From a virus: 23,395 bases of DNA. A model generated the notes under the pieces. It was not told the DNA's origin, ran no database searches, and was given only the letters and a program-made list of their open reading frames with translations. This document shows positions 1 through 9,173 of the stretch, one piece after another. How positions within the stretch are numbered: the stretch's first letter is position 1; every line of letters starts with the position of its first letter. A program made the translations under genes and the position numbers. The DNA is taken from positions 1 through 23,395 of IMG/VR virus record IMGVR_UViG_3300028194_000472, one strand, 5' to 3'.

Positions 1-388
1 TATATTGAGAAGCTTCTTGATCATAAAAAGCCATAACCTCTGGCATTTTCTTTACCATATTAAGTAAATCTGATTCAGCTTTTATAGCTTCTGACTGATC
101 TCTACCTATAGAATTATACTTAAGTCTATAAACTCTATCTATTTCTTTTTTAAGAATATCTTGAGTTTTATTAGCTAAGGTATTACCTTGGTCTGTTTTT
201 ATAGAATTAGCTTGTTGATTAAGTTCTGCAGTGCTTTTGGCTAAAGCTTCTTTACTAATTTGTATATTAGCCATCTGTGTGTTAAAAGCATCTGAAACTT
301 TACCTATAGCTTTTGATAACGCAGCTGCTGGATCGCTTATTAAGGCAGCTTCTCCAGTTGTTAATCCTGGTTTTGAGTATGTTCCCAT
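1..388 (-). CDS. Helical virion protein, partial (C-terminus beyond left edge)
   Basis: An open frame starts at the ATG complementary to 386-388 and runs without a stop to the left edge, giving 129 visible codons. It begins MGTYSKPGLTTGEAALISDP and continues as a polar, Lys/Glu/Gln/Ala-rich sequence that should be largely alpha-helical and probably coiled coil (about residues 35-129, for example the segment KSTAELNQQANSIKTDQ). The start lies 4 nt after the stop of the preceding helical protein, so the two are probably co-translated. In podovirus-like phages, the genes after the tail nozzle often encode internal or ejected core proteins, which are long and helical. That is the most likely role here, inferred from position and composition. 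I recognise no enzymatic motif in the visible part; a later domain such as a lytic transglycosylase could lie outside the window. Confidence 0.75.
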   Translation of the reverse strand, partial: MGTYSKPGLTTGEAALISDPAAALSKAIGKVSDAFNTQMANIQISKEALAKSTAELNQQANSIKTDQGNTLANKTQDILKKEIDRVYRLKYNSIGRDQSEAIKAESDLLNMVKKMPEVMAFYDQEASQY

Positions 389-392
389 GTTG

Positions 393-1325
393 TTATATGT
401 ATTTATTTAATCCTGTATCCCAGGTTAACCCAAGTGCAATTTCATCATTTGGATCTAAAAGTCTTTTAGTCATATCAAATCCCGATGGCAAACCTCCTGA
501 AACATTTGCAACTGGAACACTTGAAACAGGTGTTTGTGGACCTTGATTTGTTTGCGTAATGTTATTTGCTTGACCAACGGTTTGTACATTAGAATAATTA
601 GGTAAATTTTGAGATATTGGGTTTAAAGCGTTTAAAGACTGACTACTACTATTATTTAAACCTAATACTTGATTATTATAAGTATCTACAGGAGCTGACT
701 GCTGATCTGCTGGATCTGGTATTTGATTAGGCAATAGTCCACCAGCTAAAGTTTGACCTGCAGAACCTAAAGCAGCTATACCAGTACTTATAGCTTGATC
801 TCTAGTACCTCTAGCTATATCAGCTTGACCTTGCAATCTATCTAAGTCTGCTATGTCTCTGTTTTCTTGAAGTTGCATTATTCTAAGTTGAGACTGGCCT
901 TTAGCTATATTTATTTGCTGTTGGCCTTGAGCTTTTAATTGAGCATTATTAACTTCTTGTTTTTCAATACTAGCAGCAACACCTTGTTTACTTTTTAAAG
1001 CAGCATTTGCTAATGCGGTTGCACCACCTGCCGAAGCTCCAGTAGATCTTAGCGTATCTAAAGTATTAGCTAAAGCTTGATCTGACTGCTCCATTTGTAT
1101 TTCAGCTGCTTTAGTAGCTACAGCTAGATTCTCATAAGGGTTAGACATGTTGGCAAAAGGATTTTCTAAACCTTGTCTTCTAAAGTCTTCTATTTCTTGC
1201 ATTCTTTCTCCATAAGCTCTATTAGCTTGAACAGCTTGTACTCCAGCTAAAACTGCTGGTGCAGCTTGTATAGCTGCTTGCCAACCAGTTCCTGGTTTTG
1301 TTTCAAATCCATCTATTAATCCCAT
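393..1325 (-). CDS. Gln/Ala-rich helical internal virion protein
   Basis: A 310-residue protein. Residues 15-35 are small and hydrophobic (AAIQAAPAVLAGVQAVQA). Residues 52-66 contain two Asn-Pro-aromatic motifs (NPFANMSNPYENL). Residues 67-175 form a Gln/Lys/Glu-rich helix, probably coiled coil, interrupted by a Gly/Ala/Ser-rich stretch at 95-112. A second small-residue segment spans 178-197, and the C-terminal third (200-290) is Asn/Gln/Pro-rich and probably disordered. I have seen the NPF/NPY plus coiled-coil arrangement in structural gene clusters of marine phages, but I know of no experimental function. The alternation of amphipathic helices with Gly/Ala segments and the place after the nozzle genes suggest an internal or cargo protein ejected with the DNA, comparable in role to the T7 internal core proteins. 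No catalytic motif is visible. The start follows the previous stop by 6 nt. Confidence 0.75.
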   Translation of the reverse strand: MGLIDGFETKPGTGWQAAIQAAPAVLAGVQAVQANRAYGERMQEIEDFRRQGLENPFANMSNPYENLAVATKAAEIQMEQSDQALANTLDTLRSTGASAGGATALANAALKSKQGVAASIEKQEVNNAQLKAQGQQQINIAKGQSQLRIMQLQENRDIADLDRLQGQADIARGTRDQAISTGIAALGSAGQTLAGGLLPNQIPDPADQQSAPVDTYNNQVLGLNNSSSQSLNALNPISQNLPNYSNVQTVGQANNITQTNQGPQTPVSSVPVANVSGGLPSGFDMTKRLLDPNDEIALGLTWDTGLNKYI

Positions 1326-1331
1326 ATTTTT

Positions 1332-3269
1332 TTATCTTGATGATACTACAAATTCTGACGACACAGCAAACAATTCTTTTATATTACCAGGTGCTGTAGT
1401 GTCATCTGTAGACATTTTAACTGTGACAAAGTATCCTTTTATACCTGTCATTGATGCTCCAAAAACAACTTCTCCAGGTGAGACAGGACTGTTGTTTATT
1501 AAGTTAGCAAAATATTTATTTTCTTTTTTATTAAAACCAGCTCTATAAGTTATTCCATTTTGAATATAAGCTCCTTCGTCATAGCTTTTAATAATGCTAG
1601 TAGTGTCTACAGGTACATTAACATTGGGCAAAACTGAAGCCTCGTCTGAAATGAAACTGTCAACTTGCCATCCGGTACTTCCTTCGTAATTAATTGTTTT
1701 AAAGTTTTTATTAATTGAAGGATTAGGGTTGAATATAAAAGTTATAGAAGACTTACTATAAACACCATAAAAATTATTAGGTGGAGCAACTGGAGAATAA
1801 TGTATGTAAACTCCACCTTCTTTAGCTGTATAAAAGTTATTTTTTAAACTAAACATTAAATCAGGTCTAAAAGAGTAAAACGTAGTCCAGCCTTGTACAC
1901 TTTCTTTAAAAGTTAGCGTATTATAATAATCACTTGTTTCATCAAGTGTTTTACTACCAGAGTGTTGTTGAAGAGATATTATATAATTATCTTTGTAATT
2001 ATCAAAACCTCCTTCTATTTTATCTTTCTCGTAATAAGCAAATTTTACTTTAGGAATTTTAGCAACTCCAGCTGTTACGGGTATATTTAAAGGACCCACG
2101 TCTGTAAAGACGCAAGCTTTAGTTACAAAGATACCGCTAGAGCTTTTTACCTTAACAGTTCCAACTCCAGTAACAACTGCACCAGTATTAACCCAGCTTC
2201 CACCAGATGTAGTATCTACGTTTAAGTATACTAAAGAACCTATTATAATATCTTCAAGAGGATTTGACCCTCCAGCAATATTTATTTTACCTGTTCCAGC
2301 AACAAACCAAGGCCCTAGAGGATCTGGAACTCTTTGAGCTGCAAATCCAGGTGCTGTTGGTATTCCACCGGGGACTTGAGGTCCTTGAGTAATTGAACCA
2401 GCTGTTTGATTATATTCTAAACTATAATCTTCTGTAAAAAGCTGTTGTTTGTCTTTTATTTTTGATAATTCATCTCTAAAGTAATCTCTCATACCATATT
2501 GAGATATCTCAGTTATGCCATCTCTAGACAATCTAAGTATTGCATTTCTATTTTTATCTGCAAAATATCTTCTAAAACCAAAACTAGCAAAGCTTTCTGG
2601 ATTTTTACTTATACCATACTCTCCTGTATAAGGAGTTACTTGCCCAATAACAACATTTGAAGTTGTGTTTAAAGGAGTTCCTTCAGCTGAGTATATAGCA
2701 TCTTTGTCTATCAACGCTGTACTAACTTTATTTTCTTGAAATATAGTTAAATTGTTATCCATAGCGTATATCAACTGAACAGAACCGTTATGTGGGTCTA
2801 CGCCTTTTGTTATATCTTCTGCAACAGAAAAAACATTAGTTTGATTTATGTTAGTTCTAGAATTAAAAACTCCTGAATATATTAAAGCATTAGTCCTATG
2901 TCTAACGCCATTAGACTCTTCCATTAAATATGCTCTAACACCTAAATCAACTTGAGTATTATTAAAACCACCTCTTATTCTAGACTCTTCTATAACCCAG
3001 TTAGAGCCGTTATTAACATTGTAACTACTGTTAGCAACTGGCCAAACATTTGATTTAGGTGCGTCTACATCTTGACCTACAGGGTTTATTGTTTGAGGGA
3101 AATTAGGATAACCATAATTAGGAAAATCTAAATAAGGAGATCCAGGATATAAACTAACGTAACTAGGTAGTTGTTTGCCTAAGTCTGTGTCTATAGTTCT
3201 TAAAAGGGGTGTAGTAACCTGCTTTAACCAAAACGTGTTGTAATATTTTATTTCTAGAGTGAATGCCAT
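1332..3269 (-). CDS. Tail nozzle companion / structural protein (645 aa)
   Basis: A beta-rich virion protein. Residues 90-290 contain a run I know as conserved in marine phage structural proteins: WVIEESRIRGGFNN, then ALIYSGVFNSRTN, IFQENKVSTALIDKDAIYS and ADKNRNAILRLSRDGITEIS. The last two resemble blades of a propeller-like tail protein. Residues 417-540 contain a second conserved part (FDNYKDNYIISL, FSLKNNFYT, FIFNPNPSINKNFKTINYEG). Between them, about residues 293-408, lies a Gly/Pro/Thr/Val-rich segment that looks like an inserted small beta domain. The gene starts 4 nt after the stop of the giant nozzle protein, so the two probably build one assembly at the tail tip. Some relatives may carry this sequence in the same polypeptide as the nozzle; that is from memory and not checked. 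The role as part of the nozzle is inferred from gene order and composition. No enzyme motif is seen. Confidence 0.75.
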   Translation of the reverse strand: MAFTLEIKYYNTFWLKQVTTPLLRTIDTDLGKQLPSYVSLYPGSPYLDFPNYGYPNFPQTINPVGQDVDAPKSNVWPVANSSYNVNNGSNWVIEESRIRGGFNNTQVDLGVRAYLMEESNGVRHRTNALIYSGVFNSRTNINQTNVFSVAEDITKGVDPHNGSVQLIYAMDNNLTIFQENKVSTALIDKDAIYSAEGTPLNTTSNVVIGQVTPYTGEYGISKNPESFASFGFRRYFADKNRNAILRLSRDGITEISQYGMRDYFRDELSKIKDKQQLFTEDYSLEYNQTAGSITQGPQVPGGIPTAPGFAAQRVPDPLGPWFVAGTGKINIAGGSNPLEDIIIGSLVYLNVDTTSGGSWVNTGAVVTGVGTVKVKSSSGIFVTKACVFTDVGPLNIPVTAGVAKIPKVKFAYYEKDKIEGGFDNYKDNYIISLQQHSGSKTLDETSDYYNTLTFKESVQGWTTFYSFRPDLMFSLKNNFYTAKEGGVYIHYSPVAPPNNFYGVYSKSSITFIFNPNPSINKNFKTINYEGSTGWQVDSFISDEASVLPNVNVPVDTTSIIKSYDEGAYIQNGITYRAGFNKKENKYFANLINNSPVSPGEVVFGASMTGIKGYFVTVKMSTDDTTAPGNIKELFAVSSEFVVSSR

Positions 3270-3273
3270 AATT

Positions 3274-6200
3274 TTATTTTGAGATTACAAATGAAATACC
3301 ATATGTATTAGATTCTAAACTGTTTGTTGTGCCACTAGCATCCCTTAGCTTTACCTCTATAAAGTATATCCAAGCACCTTTAAATTCATAACCCTGATTA
3401 CGACTTCTAGGAAAGCTTCCCCACGAAGGTTTACCATCATTTTGCCAAAACAAAACCCAAGGCGTCGTTGGAACAACTCCATTAACGGTCCAAATATTTG
3501 TAAATGTATTATTACTTGATGTCTTAATAGTATCGTCCGGTAACGCCTGTACAAAACGAAACTTACCTATTTCAGATCTTTTTTCTTTTAAATAATCTCC
3601 AGCATTATCTTCATTAGTATGTTTTTTTAACAAGTATTGTTTTTTAGTTGGGCGTTGATCTGAAGGTACATTAAGTCTTCTAGCTGCAATATCATATCTT
3701 TCTGCTTTACTAACATAAGGAATTAACCCTTGTATTCTTCTAGCTTCTTTAACAGCGGAATTACTTGGGCTATAGTTAGCACTGTTTATAGCTAAATTTT
3801 GAATATCTGTATCTCGAAGCTGTGTTGAAGGGTTTTGGTAAAAATTAGCAAAATTAATTCCTGATAAGCTTTCAAAACCATTAGTATAATGACTCATTTG
3901 AGCAAAAGGATACATTTGTCTTCCATCACCCATTTGACCACTAAGGCAAAGATTAAAATCACTATCATTTCTATCAACTGCGGCTACAGTGTAACCACCA
4001 GTATAGAAATTACTTGAAGGATTCCTACCGCTAGGAGAGTTTATTCTTGTAAGTATTTCGTTACCGTCTTCAATAGATTGTCTTAAATTTATTCCACCAG
4101 TTACAGAGTTAGATTGGTAAGTATCTCTTACTAGCATTTGATTTGGTATACCATCAGTTCTATTGTCAAAAGTAGTGTTAAACCCTGAAAATCCTTGAAA
4201 TCTATATATAAATGGATTTAAATTAGTTTTAGCAACATTACAAGTTGAAGTTTTAGTAATACCACTATTAGAATCAATTGCTTTCAAAACAACAGTATAG
4301 TTTTCAAGACTATTTGAGTTCTCTTTAAATGGTCCTTCTCCAGCGTAGTTACTTGGCTCAATTGGCGGAACATCTACATCATTTGGATTTAAAAGTTTTA
4401 AAGCATATATAGCGGCACTGTTTGGACTTTGGAATGGTGAAATTTCTACAATTTCAATAGGAGGGTCAGTATCTATATCTACGTTATTATTATTGCCGTC
4501 TGTTATACTTTCAATGCTTATTGTTGTAAACTGAGCACCTGAACCTTCTAATGGCAATCCATTTACATTTAGTAAGGAAAAATTATTACTTATAACTGTG
4601 CCTACTGTATCACTTTCAACCCAATTACAAGTTACTGGATCTATATCGCCTAAAACAGTGTTACCTGTTGGATCTAAGTCGTTTTCTATAGCAAAATTTA
4701 ATTCTGATATTAAACCAGATGTAGATGTTTCATAGTATATATCTAAGTTAGATTTAAAAGGTTTTGTTTCAAAAACCATTAATTCTTTAGCAAAATTAAA
4801 ACCAGTTGTAGAATTATATTCTTGATTTTTTTTACTAAAGCCCATTCTGTTTTTAGTAGAAACAGTGGCTATTAATGGGTTTTTATTATTTTCTAAATAA
4901 AAAGGATCAACTTCCCCTTCTACTCCTGGATATATAAAAGTACCTGATTCATATTGAGATCTTGGATCTGGTGCGTTAGGATCTGGATCCATGTGTAAAT
5001 AGTGTAAATCAATATTTTTATAATCAGTCCATTGACCAAGCTCTTTAAAAGGTCTTATTGTATTTACCTCTTGTTTTAAAATGTCGTCTCTTTCGTTTTG
5101 AACGCTAATATTAGGTATAGTAAGGTCAGTGTCTAGTTCTGTATTTTTAACTCTATTATACAAAACAACATTTGAAGAATAAACAGTTTCTGAAGGACCT
5201 ACTTCGTTTAACTCTCTTGGTATTTTATTTATATTATCATTAAATAATGCTATACTAAAAATTTCACTAGTACCAGAATACCTTAAACCTTTTATTTTAA
5301 CAGTTTGACCGTCTTGTATTTCATCTTTTTCAGCATCGTTTTTAGTGTATATTATATTACCACTTAAAGCACCTGCTGTGTATACATTATAGTAATCTTG
5401 TTCTTGTTGTTGAACTACTACTTTGTAAGAATACCACCCTAAAGGATTATCTTCAGAATATATGCCGTTATAAGTGCTTGTTTTTACAGTATTTATAGTG
5501 TTTTCTATTATTATTTCTAATGACTCTCCCGGCCAACCTAATGGGTTTGTTCCGCCATTAGTGTACTTATTAAATATAGTAGAATTTAAAGTAACAGAAG
5601 ACGTGCTAGAATCATTTACTATAACATTAGAAGATCTACCATATCTATCTTGTAAAACAAGGCCAACTTGGTAAGATCTACCTTGTTTTAAAGAGCTATT
5701 ATTGTACTCTCTGTCAGTTTCACTAGTTCCAGACCCTTTGATAACAGTACTTAAAGAGTATGTTATATCTGTAGGAGTTGAGTTATTTTGCAAAAAGTTT
5801 CCATAAATTATTCTATTACCTACAGCTTCTTGAGTTTGAGCTCTCATAGGTATTATATCACTAACTCTTGTAACTTCTTTAGAAGTTAGTACTTTTATGG
5901 GTTTTTGAGAGCTGTATTTATATATGTATGTATTTTCTAAAGAGCCTATTAAAATTTTAGCGCCACTACCAGTACCTGTTTGCAATGGTAGAGCCGGTAC
6001 ATCTAAAGAATCTCCAACCCTATAATTTTCTCCACTCCCACCTATTTCAGTTAACATTTCAGCTGTCAATGTCAAACTTAAGGTTCCAGAAGTTGGATTA
6101 AAAGCACTAGCATCAAAAACTATAACATCACCAACGGAATAGTTTGATCCTCCAGTTAAACATGTTAAAGTAGTTACACCACCAGATCCACCGCTAGTAG

Positions 6201-7932
6201 CCATAAAAGTAGCTGACTGATTAGAACTAGATATAGGTAGGTTTTGTACAGAAGCAGCTGTACTAGTAACTATATCTGTAGTGGGTGGTATTTGACCTAA
6301 GTTAATTCTACTACCTGAAGCTATTTCCGCTGAAACTACAGAACCATTTGTTACTGTTATTTTAGCAGTAAGGCCACTTCCTATATTTAATGGGTTTGGA
6401 TTAGTATAATCAGAACTTGTAAAACTGACATAATAAAAAGCAGTGCCGCTTGCTGGGGTATATCCAGAACCACCACCAGCTTTTAAACTTAAAGTTTTTG
6501 GAAGGCCCAATTGAAAAGAGTTAGGTCCAGTAGTTTGTAAATCTACGTCATCAATTATTTTTATATTTTCTTCATCAGAAGCTTTATACAATAATTGCAG
6601 TTCTTTAACTTTAAGTTCTTTTGATATTGTATTTGGAGCGTAAGGTAAGTCAATGACTAAATCCACCGTACTTATCTGGTTTTCCATAAAACTTACTATA
6701 CTAGAGTCTTTAGCTTTATTGCTGTCGCCTTGTAAGAAATAACCAAATTGTTTAGGAACAAAGGTATGTTGAGAAAAAGGCGCAGTTAAAGAATATTCAT
6801 TATCATCATACTTAAACCTATAACTAAACCTCACAAACTTATCCTCTAGTAAGTCTTTATCTCCAGCAAAAGCTGGATTATATTTAGGGTTTTTTAAAGA
6901 AAACATATAAACACTTTCTTCTTCCCAGCCTAACGATTGTTTAATGTTAGTTATAGCATTACCGCTAGAGGTTTGTAAACCTAAATCGTTACGGCTAGCA
7001 GTTGTTATTAATTCTCTAACAAACGCGTCATTAGCATTGCTTTCACTTTGTATAGTTACTTTTACATCATTTAATTGAGCAGTAGTCAACCCTCCTAAAA
7101 AATCTATTAATTTAACATACAAGTAGTTTTGAGAATTACCGCCTCCAACAACATTAAACCTTAACACTTGACCTATAGAAGATGGGAAACCAGTTACTGT
7201 TTGAGCTGGCCCGCCAAAAAAAGGTGGTAAATATTCTTCTGTTTCATTAACCATAGTTGATTCTATAGGCCCGTTAGTTTTTTTAAGAAATGAAATACTA
7301 GAATAAGGAGCATATCTAGCTACAGAAATATTATCTTCTTTAGTATAATAATTAGAGTTTTCAATAGCTCTGTTAATATTTATTTTTCTAGGTTGATTTC
7401 TATTATCAGTAAAAAATAATAAGTCTTCTATAATGTTTATACCTGTTATTGGGTGGGTTTTTGAAAAGTTTAAAAAAGATCCTTGAACTAAAATTCCAGA
7501 ATTAACACTATTTAAAGTTATTTCAGAAGGGTCGTTTACGTTTGGAATAGCACAATACACTATATAATTTACTCCTCCACTTCTTGAAAATGCAGTATAA
7601 TCTTCAGTGGTATCTTCTGTAGTCGATGCATTAGGCAAAGCTGTACTACTCAAAGAATTAGAGCTAGTATCACTAAAGTTGGTTAAAAAGAAAAACATTC
7701 TATTATTAGCAGTATCAGAATGCTGACCAATAACTTCTAAATTAAAATCTGTTAAATTAAAAGAAGTTATTAAACTATTGCCTCTTATGTTTTCTAAAGA
7801 CCCAACACTAGCATCTTCCGAAGCACTAACACTAGCGTTTTGTGCATCTCTATATTCTCCATTACTTATTATTCTAGAGTCTAAATCTTTATTCATTTTA
7901 GACTTAAGAAAAGTGTTTTTAATTTCTGGCAT
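3274..7932 (-). CDS. Giant tail stabilisation / nozzle protein (P22 gp10-like role)
   Basis: At 1552 residues this is the largest gene in the window. Its N-terminus (residues 6-50, NTFLKSKMNKDLDSRIISNG then EYRDAQNASVS and VGSLENIRGN) is a signature I recognise in tail stabilisation proteins of crAss-like and marine podovirus-like phages. Related conserved stretches follow at 165-190 (IIEDLLFFTDNRNQPRKINI) and 360-400 (VRFSYRFKYDDNEYS). After these, LQLLYKAS near 445 and YIYKYSSQKPIKVLTSKE from about 669 flank a Gly/Ser-rich insert at about 485-667. The motif VFETKPFKSNLDIYYETSTS lies in the C-terminal half, followed by Ig- or cadherin-like beta sequence, and the extreme C-terminus is beta-rich again. 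Proteins of this kind close the distal end of a short tail and gate the DNA channel. It starts 2 nt after the ring-like gene stop. The function is inferred by family resemblance and place. Confidence 0.85.
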   Translation of the reverse strand: MPEIKNTFLKSKMNKDLDSRIISNGEYRDAQNASVSASEDASVGSLENIRGNSLITSFNLTDFNLEVIGQHSDTANNRMFFFLTNFSDTSSNSLSSTALPNASTTEDTTEDYTAFSRSGGVNYIVYCAIPNVNDPSEITLNSVNSGILVQGSFLNFSKTHPITGINIIEDLLFFTDNRNQPRKININRAIENSNYYTKEDNISVARYAPYSSISFLKKTNGPIESTMVNETEEYLPPFFGGPAQTVTGFPSSIGQVLRFNVVGGGNSQNYLYVKLIDFLGGLTTAQLNDVKVTIQSESNANDAFVRELITTASRNDLGLQTSSGNAITNIKQSLGWEEESVYMFSLKNPKYNPAFAGDKDLLEDKFVRFSYRFKYDDNEYSLTAPFSQHTFVPKQFGYFLQGDSNKAKDSSIVSFMENQISTVDLVIDLPYAPNTISKELKVKELQLLYKASDEENIKIIDDVDLQTTGPNSFQLGLPKTLSLKAGGGSGYTPASGTAFYYVSFTSSDYTNPNPLNIGSGLTAKITVTNGSVVSAEIASGSRINLGQIPPTTDIVTSTAASVQNLPISSSNQSATFMATSGGSGGVTTLTCLTGGSNYSVGDVIVFDASAFNPTSGTLSLTLTAEMLTEIGGSGENYRVGDSLDVPALPLQTGTGSGAKILIGSLENTYIYKYSSQKPIKVLTSKEVTRVSDIIPMRAQTQEAVGNRIIYGNFLQNNSTPTDITYSLSTVIKGSGTSETDREYNNSSLKQGRSYQVGLVLQDRYGRSSNVIVNDSSTSSVTLNSTIFNKYTNGGTNPLGWPGESLEIIIENTINTVKTSTYNGIYSEDNPLGWYSYKVVVQQQEQDYYNVYTAGALSGNIIYTKNDAEKDEIQDGQTVKIKGLRYSGTSEIFSIALFNDNINKIPRELNEVGPSETVYSSNVVLYNRVKNTELDTDLTIPNISVQNERDDILKQEVNTIRPFKELGQWTDYKNIDLHYLHMDPDPNAPDPRSQYESGTFIYPGVEGEVDPFYLENNKNPLIATVSTKNRMGFSKKNQEYNSTTGFNFAKELMVFETKPFKSNLDIYYETSTSGLISELNFAIENDLDPTGNTVLGDIDPVTCNWVESDTVGTVISNNFSLLNVNGLPLEGSGAQFTTISIESITDGNNNNVDIDTDPPIEIVEISPFQSPNSAAIYALKLLNPNDVDVPPIEPSNYAGEGPFKENSNSLENYTVVLKAIDSNSGITKTSTCNVAKTNLNPFIYRFQGFSGFNTTFDNRTDGIPNQMLVRDTYQSNSVTGGINLRQSIEDGNEILTRINSPSGRNPSSNFYTGGYTVAAVDRNDSDFNLCLSGQMGDGRQMYPFAQMSHYTNGFESLSGINFANFYQNPSTQLRDTDIQNLAINSANYSPSNSAVKEARRIQGLIPYVSKAERYDIAARRLNVPSDQRPTKKQYLLKKHTNEDNAGDYLKEKRSEIGKFRFVQALPDDTIKTSSNNTFTNIWTVNGVVPTTPWVLFWQNDGKPSWGSFPRSRNQGYEFKGAWIYFIEVKLRDASGTTNSLESNTYGISFVISK

Positions 7933-7934
7933 AT

Positions 7935-9170
7935 TTAATGTTTAATCCATTTAGATTTACCACGCATCACTTGAGTAAATTCTTCTAATTTAATGTTAGA
8001 TAATCTTATTTTAGCATTTCTAAGAGCGCTTGATCTTTCTTTTTTAAATCTTTGTATAACATACTCTGGGATATTAGCTCTGCCTGACAATATAGCGTGA
8101 ACTATATGCATATACATCGCTTGTTCAGCCATTTTAGGAACTCTAGTATCTTCATCAGCAGCTAAACCATCTGATATGTATTCTAATATAATTATTTTAC
8201 CAGCTAATTGATTTGAAAAACTAAAAGTACCTAGTCTTTCATTTATAGTGAACCAACCATTTCTTTGTGACACTTCAGGTTCTAGTCCATATCTTTGTCC
8301 GTAAGCTAATCTATCGAAACCAAACCCGTAAACGCTTGCATTTTCAAATATTTCATCAGTTATCTGACCTGTTATATTTAATGCATTATTTTTTGCCCAG
8401 CGCTCTTCTGTAAAAGATTGTTTAGCTTCATTATTACCTCCATTAGCATTTTGCGTAGGTACACCAGCGTCATCCTGTATTGGTAATTCAGTCGGGTTAG
8501 ATGTTAGTGTTGTTGGGTATATTATGTGTTTAACTCCAGTAGTATCGACCCATGATGCTTTAACATAGTTTACGTAGTCTTGAGGAATTATAACAGACAA
8601 GCTAGGTGGTATAGTAAGTTCTTGAGCTTTTATACTTCTTAATGTATCATAGCTAAATTCTTGCAAACCTCTTTTAGCATGAAACATTATATCAGTTCTT
8701 TTTGCATTAGGTATAAGTTTACCAACACCTATGTATGCAACTATAAAGTTATTTATAATTTCATTTAAACTTATATATTCATAGCTACCATTTCTAGAGT
8801 TTCTAGTTGGTTCAGTTAATTGAAAATAAAAATTACCACTATAATTAGTTCCTGTAGTAGCGTTAGTATCTGGCGCTATTATAGTTATAGTATTAGTACT
8901 GCTTACGTAAACTAAATCTTGATTAATCTTAGCGTAAGTATTAGGCGTAGCTGTAGGAGCAAAATATACATTAAAATTAGATGCTGCGTTTATTTGTGTT
9001 AGTTTTAAATTAGGTGTTGCAGATAGCTTAGGTAAACCAAAAGCACTAATTGGTTCTAAATTAAAAGTCCATGTGGGCAAGACTAAATCTTGACCTATAG
9101 TGTTAGATAAAGCACCTAAAGATTGTTGGCCAGCATAGTATTGAGCGTTTGTTTCAGTAATTAGTCCCAT
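7935..9170 (-). CDS. Neck/tail ring-like (connector) protein, 411 aa
   Basis: This 411-residue protein sits between another ring-like gene and the giant nozzle. Residues 129-205 carry the segment I recognise from marine flavobacterial phage structural proteins: SYEYISLNEIINNFIVAYIG, FHAKRGLQEFSYDTLRS, then LSVIIPQDYVNYVKASWVD. Residues 305-345 (FTINERLGTFSFSNQLAGK) and the helical, basic C-terminus 346-411 are also typical. The N-terminal 28-120 region is beta-rich and poorly conserved in my memory, probably an Ig-like extra domain; the first residues MGLITETNAQYY precede it. The mixture of long helices and a basic C-terminus in a neck position suits a ring stacked below the portal. The assignment is by context and recall; the fold is not proved. 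The start ATG is 3 nt after the upstream stop, and no other start is needed. Confidence 0.8.
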   Translation of the reverse strand: MGLITETNAQYYAGQQSLGALSNTIGQDLVLPTWTFNLEPISAFGLPKLSATPNLKLTQINAASNFNVYFAPTATPNTYAKINQDLVYVSSTNTITIIAPDTNATTGTNYSGNFYFQLTEPTRNSRNGSYEYISLNEIINNFIVAYIGVGKLIPNAKRTDIMFHAKRGLQEFSYDTLRSIKAQELTIPPSLSVIIPQDYVNYVKASWVDTTGVKHIIYPTTLTSNPTELPIQDDAGVPTQNANGGNNEAKQSFTEERWAKNNALNITGQITDEIFENASVYGFGFDRLAYGQRYGLEPEVSQRNGWFTINERLGTFSFSNQLAGKIIILEYISDGLAADEDTRVPKMAEQAMYMHIVHAILSGRANIPEYVIQRFKKERSSALRNAKIRLSNIKLEEFTQVMRGKSKWIKH

Positions 9171-9173
9171 TTA

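Noticed and set aside
313-546. Plus-strand 77-aa open frame with a hydrophobic N-terminus like a signal peptide
   Set aside because: It crosses the junction of two clear minus-strand genes and has no leader or neighbours on that strand.
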